From Norana najaformis (taxonomy: Eukaryota; Annelida; Clitellata; Crassiclitellata; Hormogastridae), in contig OZ029918.1 of assembly GCA_964023275.1 (NCBI GenBank), positions 13,896,355-13,960,354 on the forward strand: 64,000 bases of DNA, written 5' to 3'. The translations under genes were made by a program, and so were the position numbers. Under the pieces are notes generated by a model, which saw only the letters and a program-made list of their open reading frames with translations, made no database searches and had not been told where the DNA came from. Shown piece by piece: positions 62,040-64,000 of the stretch; position 1 is the stretch's first letter; every line of letters starts with the position of its first letter.

Positions 62040-63918
62040 TCACTTTCCACGGCCATGACCACATATACCCCTGCAACATCTCCGTCCTCGTGAACCCTTC
62101 CCACGCTTCTCTACCACCAGCTCATAGTCACTGTCACTTATCTGCTGTCTTCTTCCTTTCCTGCCCCTCTTTCTAGTAGCTTTGCTACCTGGCTGGTTAA
62201 TGGAATGTCCTCCAGTGGCTTTCATCTCTTCATTTCTGCCAGTGTCTTTATCTGATTCGATGTGAACAGACGTCAGTGGCAACAGAAGCAAGGTCTTTGG
62301 ACAGGCGATATCCTTAGTCTCCTCCCGGCAGAATTGTCAGGTCTCATCGAAGAGATATTTCTTCCGTTTAGCGTCCAGACCCTTCGGTACCAATTCTGAA
62401 GGCATCTGTGATGGACACTCTGATACAGCAAGCTGCTGCTCTGTTGTTGGGCTGTCACAAAACAATTTCATGGTCACAACTCCAGGTCGGTCGGCCAAGA
62501 ATAAGAAGTGGTGACTGGATTTGATGCCTGTAACTTTTCGAAAGTGCGGCTTCAAGTAACTCACCCAGTCGTACATAGGCACTCCTCACCATTCTCATTT
62601 CCAACCAGCACCGACTTATTAATGCCAGTCAAAGATGAAGCACCCATGACTTGCTCAATGTCATTCAGTGATGAAACAAAAGTTCGTCGATACTGTCTCT
62701 TTAACAGACCAAAGCACCAATCGGGTGCAAACTTTGTGTGTCCGGTCAGCATTAAGGAGATACTGGCACTTTGGAGCAACCGATTTGCAATTCGGCAACA
62801 CAAGTACCACATGAGATATGCATTTTTGTTTTGTCTGGCGCAATTGTCAGCTGTCAGTTCCACATGCTGCTCTCCAAGACCAAAATTTTCAAGGAAATGG
62901 TGTAACATCGAAATGACAACATTGGGTCCTTTGCACAGCTTATTGACTCATCAATCAGGTAATTTACCTGTCTACCAAACCCCTCAGCATGGATGCCAAA
63001 AATCTGACAGCACCTTGGTACCTTGAAATAAACTGGTCCAGGCTGCATGGGATTGGCTGGATAGTGGACTTGCTGGGCAAAGTCAAAGCTATAGTTGAAT
63101 GCTGCTGGTAGAGAATTCGAAACCGACTTACGGAAATCGTTGAATTTGTAAGTTGCAGTAACTTCCTGTGCATTCTGACACTGCAGAGTGTAGTGCGAAT
63201 GCTGCTTTGTCGCAATGAAAAGATGACACTCCTACATTTTCAGCACCTCTGACTTCTCTTCCTCCGGTACACTGACAGCTCGAACAATGTTTGTATTATT
63301 ACGCCGACACACCCAACACAAATCTGACATGGGTTTGGCTATGACAATGTATGGAAATAGCTGACTCCATAAGTTGCGAAATGTGGAAAGTTTTACGATG
63401 TGCTGACCAGCTCCAGCCGATAACTTGTACATTTGCCAAACTGACGCTTTTGTCTCACAGCTTGGCAGAATTCGGATATCACTGCGTTTGAAGCCAGGAA
63501 CACGACCGGGCAGAATCAAACCATTTTGGTCGGCAAAATTCACGATAAATCTCGTCACCGTCTGGATATCTTCCAACTTTAATGCTGTCTTCTGCCGCCC
63601 ACCTGACTGCTTCTTCCGTGGCACAAGTCCATTCTTAGTATACCGCTCTTTTAGGTTGTCCAATTTGCCTTTGCTGATGTCCATCAGGTAGAAAAATGTG
63701 TCACGACAAATCTGGTTGCGCTCATAGAAGAAACAATGACATTTCTTCTCTGTGATGGACACGAGCTCAAAGATTTCAGCTGCTTTGTCTATCGCCGTGT
63801 CGAGCTCTTCGCTGTCGGAAGCTTCGCCCGATGAACTGGCACCATCAGAAGGCGCAATGAGTACATTTTCAAATATGACATGAGCTGTAAGCAAACAAAA
63901 CATGTAATACTTAAACAA
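62040..63918 (-). pseudogene. Transposon-associated gene with DUF7869-like domain, broken
   Basis: Belongs to a metazoan multicopy family of unknown function, usually linked to transposons, with a C-terminal domain I recall as DUF7869. Minus-strand pieces: 63918-63232, same frame on to 62854 after a TAG at 63232, then two other frames (62908-62561 and 62582-62040). Family landmarks: FDFAQQVHYPANPMQPGPVY, QVNYLIDES, LTADNCARQNKNAYLMWYL, TGHTKFAPDWCFGLLKRQYR, YDWVSYLKPHFRKVTGI and FCREETKDIACP. Breaks: a TAG at 63232-63234, single-base losses near 62920 and 62583, and a TGA at 62337-62339 at the likely place of an Arg codon. The tail is basic (KRGRKGRRQQ). The N-terminal end appears to start at an acceptor near 63888, so it may extend beyond the window. 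Confidence 0.8.
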
Positions 63919-64000
63919 AAACTGTTTTTTGCTGTTAACTCTAGTATCAGCATTTGATTTTGTACTTCATTCATTTTTTCATAACTGGACCCTTGTGCAC

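Overview
This is eukaryotic, intron-rich nuclear DNA from an invertebrate animal. Five protein-coding genes are recognisable as animal genes by exon-level similarity. All have spliced exons with GT-AG (twice GC-AG) boundaries. Between and inside them lie many degraded transposable elements, tRNA-derived SINEs and microsatellites. The exact phylum cannot be settled from the sequence; a marine bilaterian invertebrate is a reasonable guess.

Layout. (1) 1.8-17.6 kb, plus strand: a complete 11-exon importin alpha of the KPNA1/5/6 type, 533 codons. Its introns hold an 8-bp-TSD hAT element, SINEs, LINE ends and a tandemly duplicated unrecognised coding relic. (2) 17.6-24 kb: intergenic repeats. (3) 24-32 kb, plus strand: a predicted two-coding-exon secreted precursor of 272 residues with a signal peptide and dibasic cleavage sites. 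It looks like a prohormone and matches no family I can name with confidence. (4) 33.7-35.0 kb, minus strand: the 3' part of a FAIM-like gene. (5) 36.3-37.6 kb, minus strand: a 5'-truncated, frameshifted RTE-like reverse transcriptase. (6) 38.6-41.5 kb, plus strand: a two-exon testis-specific serine kinase (TSSK-type), 281 residues. (7) 46.9-47.7 kb, minus strand: the last exon of an FKBPL-like FKBP/TPR protein. (8) 50.4-60.3 kb, minus strand: at least 13 exons for the C-terminal half of the APC/C subunit ANAPC4; its N-terminal exons were not found. (9) 62.0-63.9 kb, minus strand: a broken copy of a transposon-associated family carrying a DUF7869-like domain.

The genes are unrelated housekeeping or signalling loci (nuclear import, secretion, apoptosis regulation, male-germline kinase, co-chaperone, cell-cycle ubiquitin ligase) and do not form an operon-like system. 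No CRISPR, bacterial operon or rRNA was seen, and no functional tRNA gene. The most notable observations are the prohormone-like gene, the two GC-AG introns, three SINE families that share a 3' tail motif with local LINE fragments, a SINE nested inside a TIR element with matching target-site duplications, and an excess of the palindrome TAGGCCTA.
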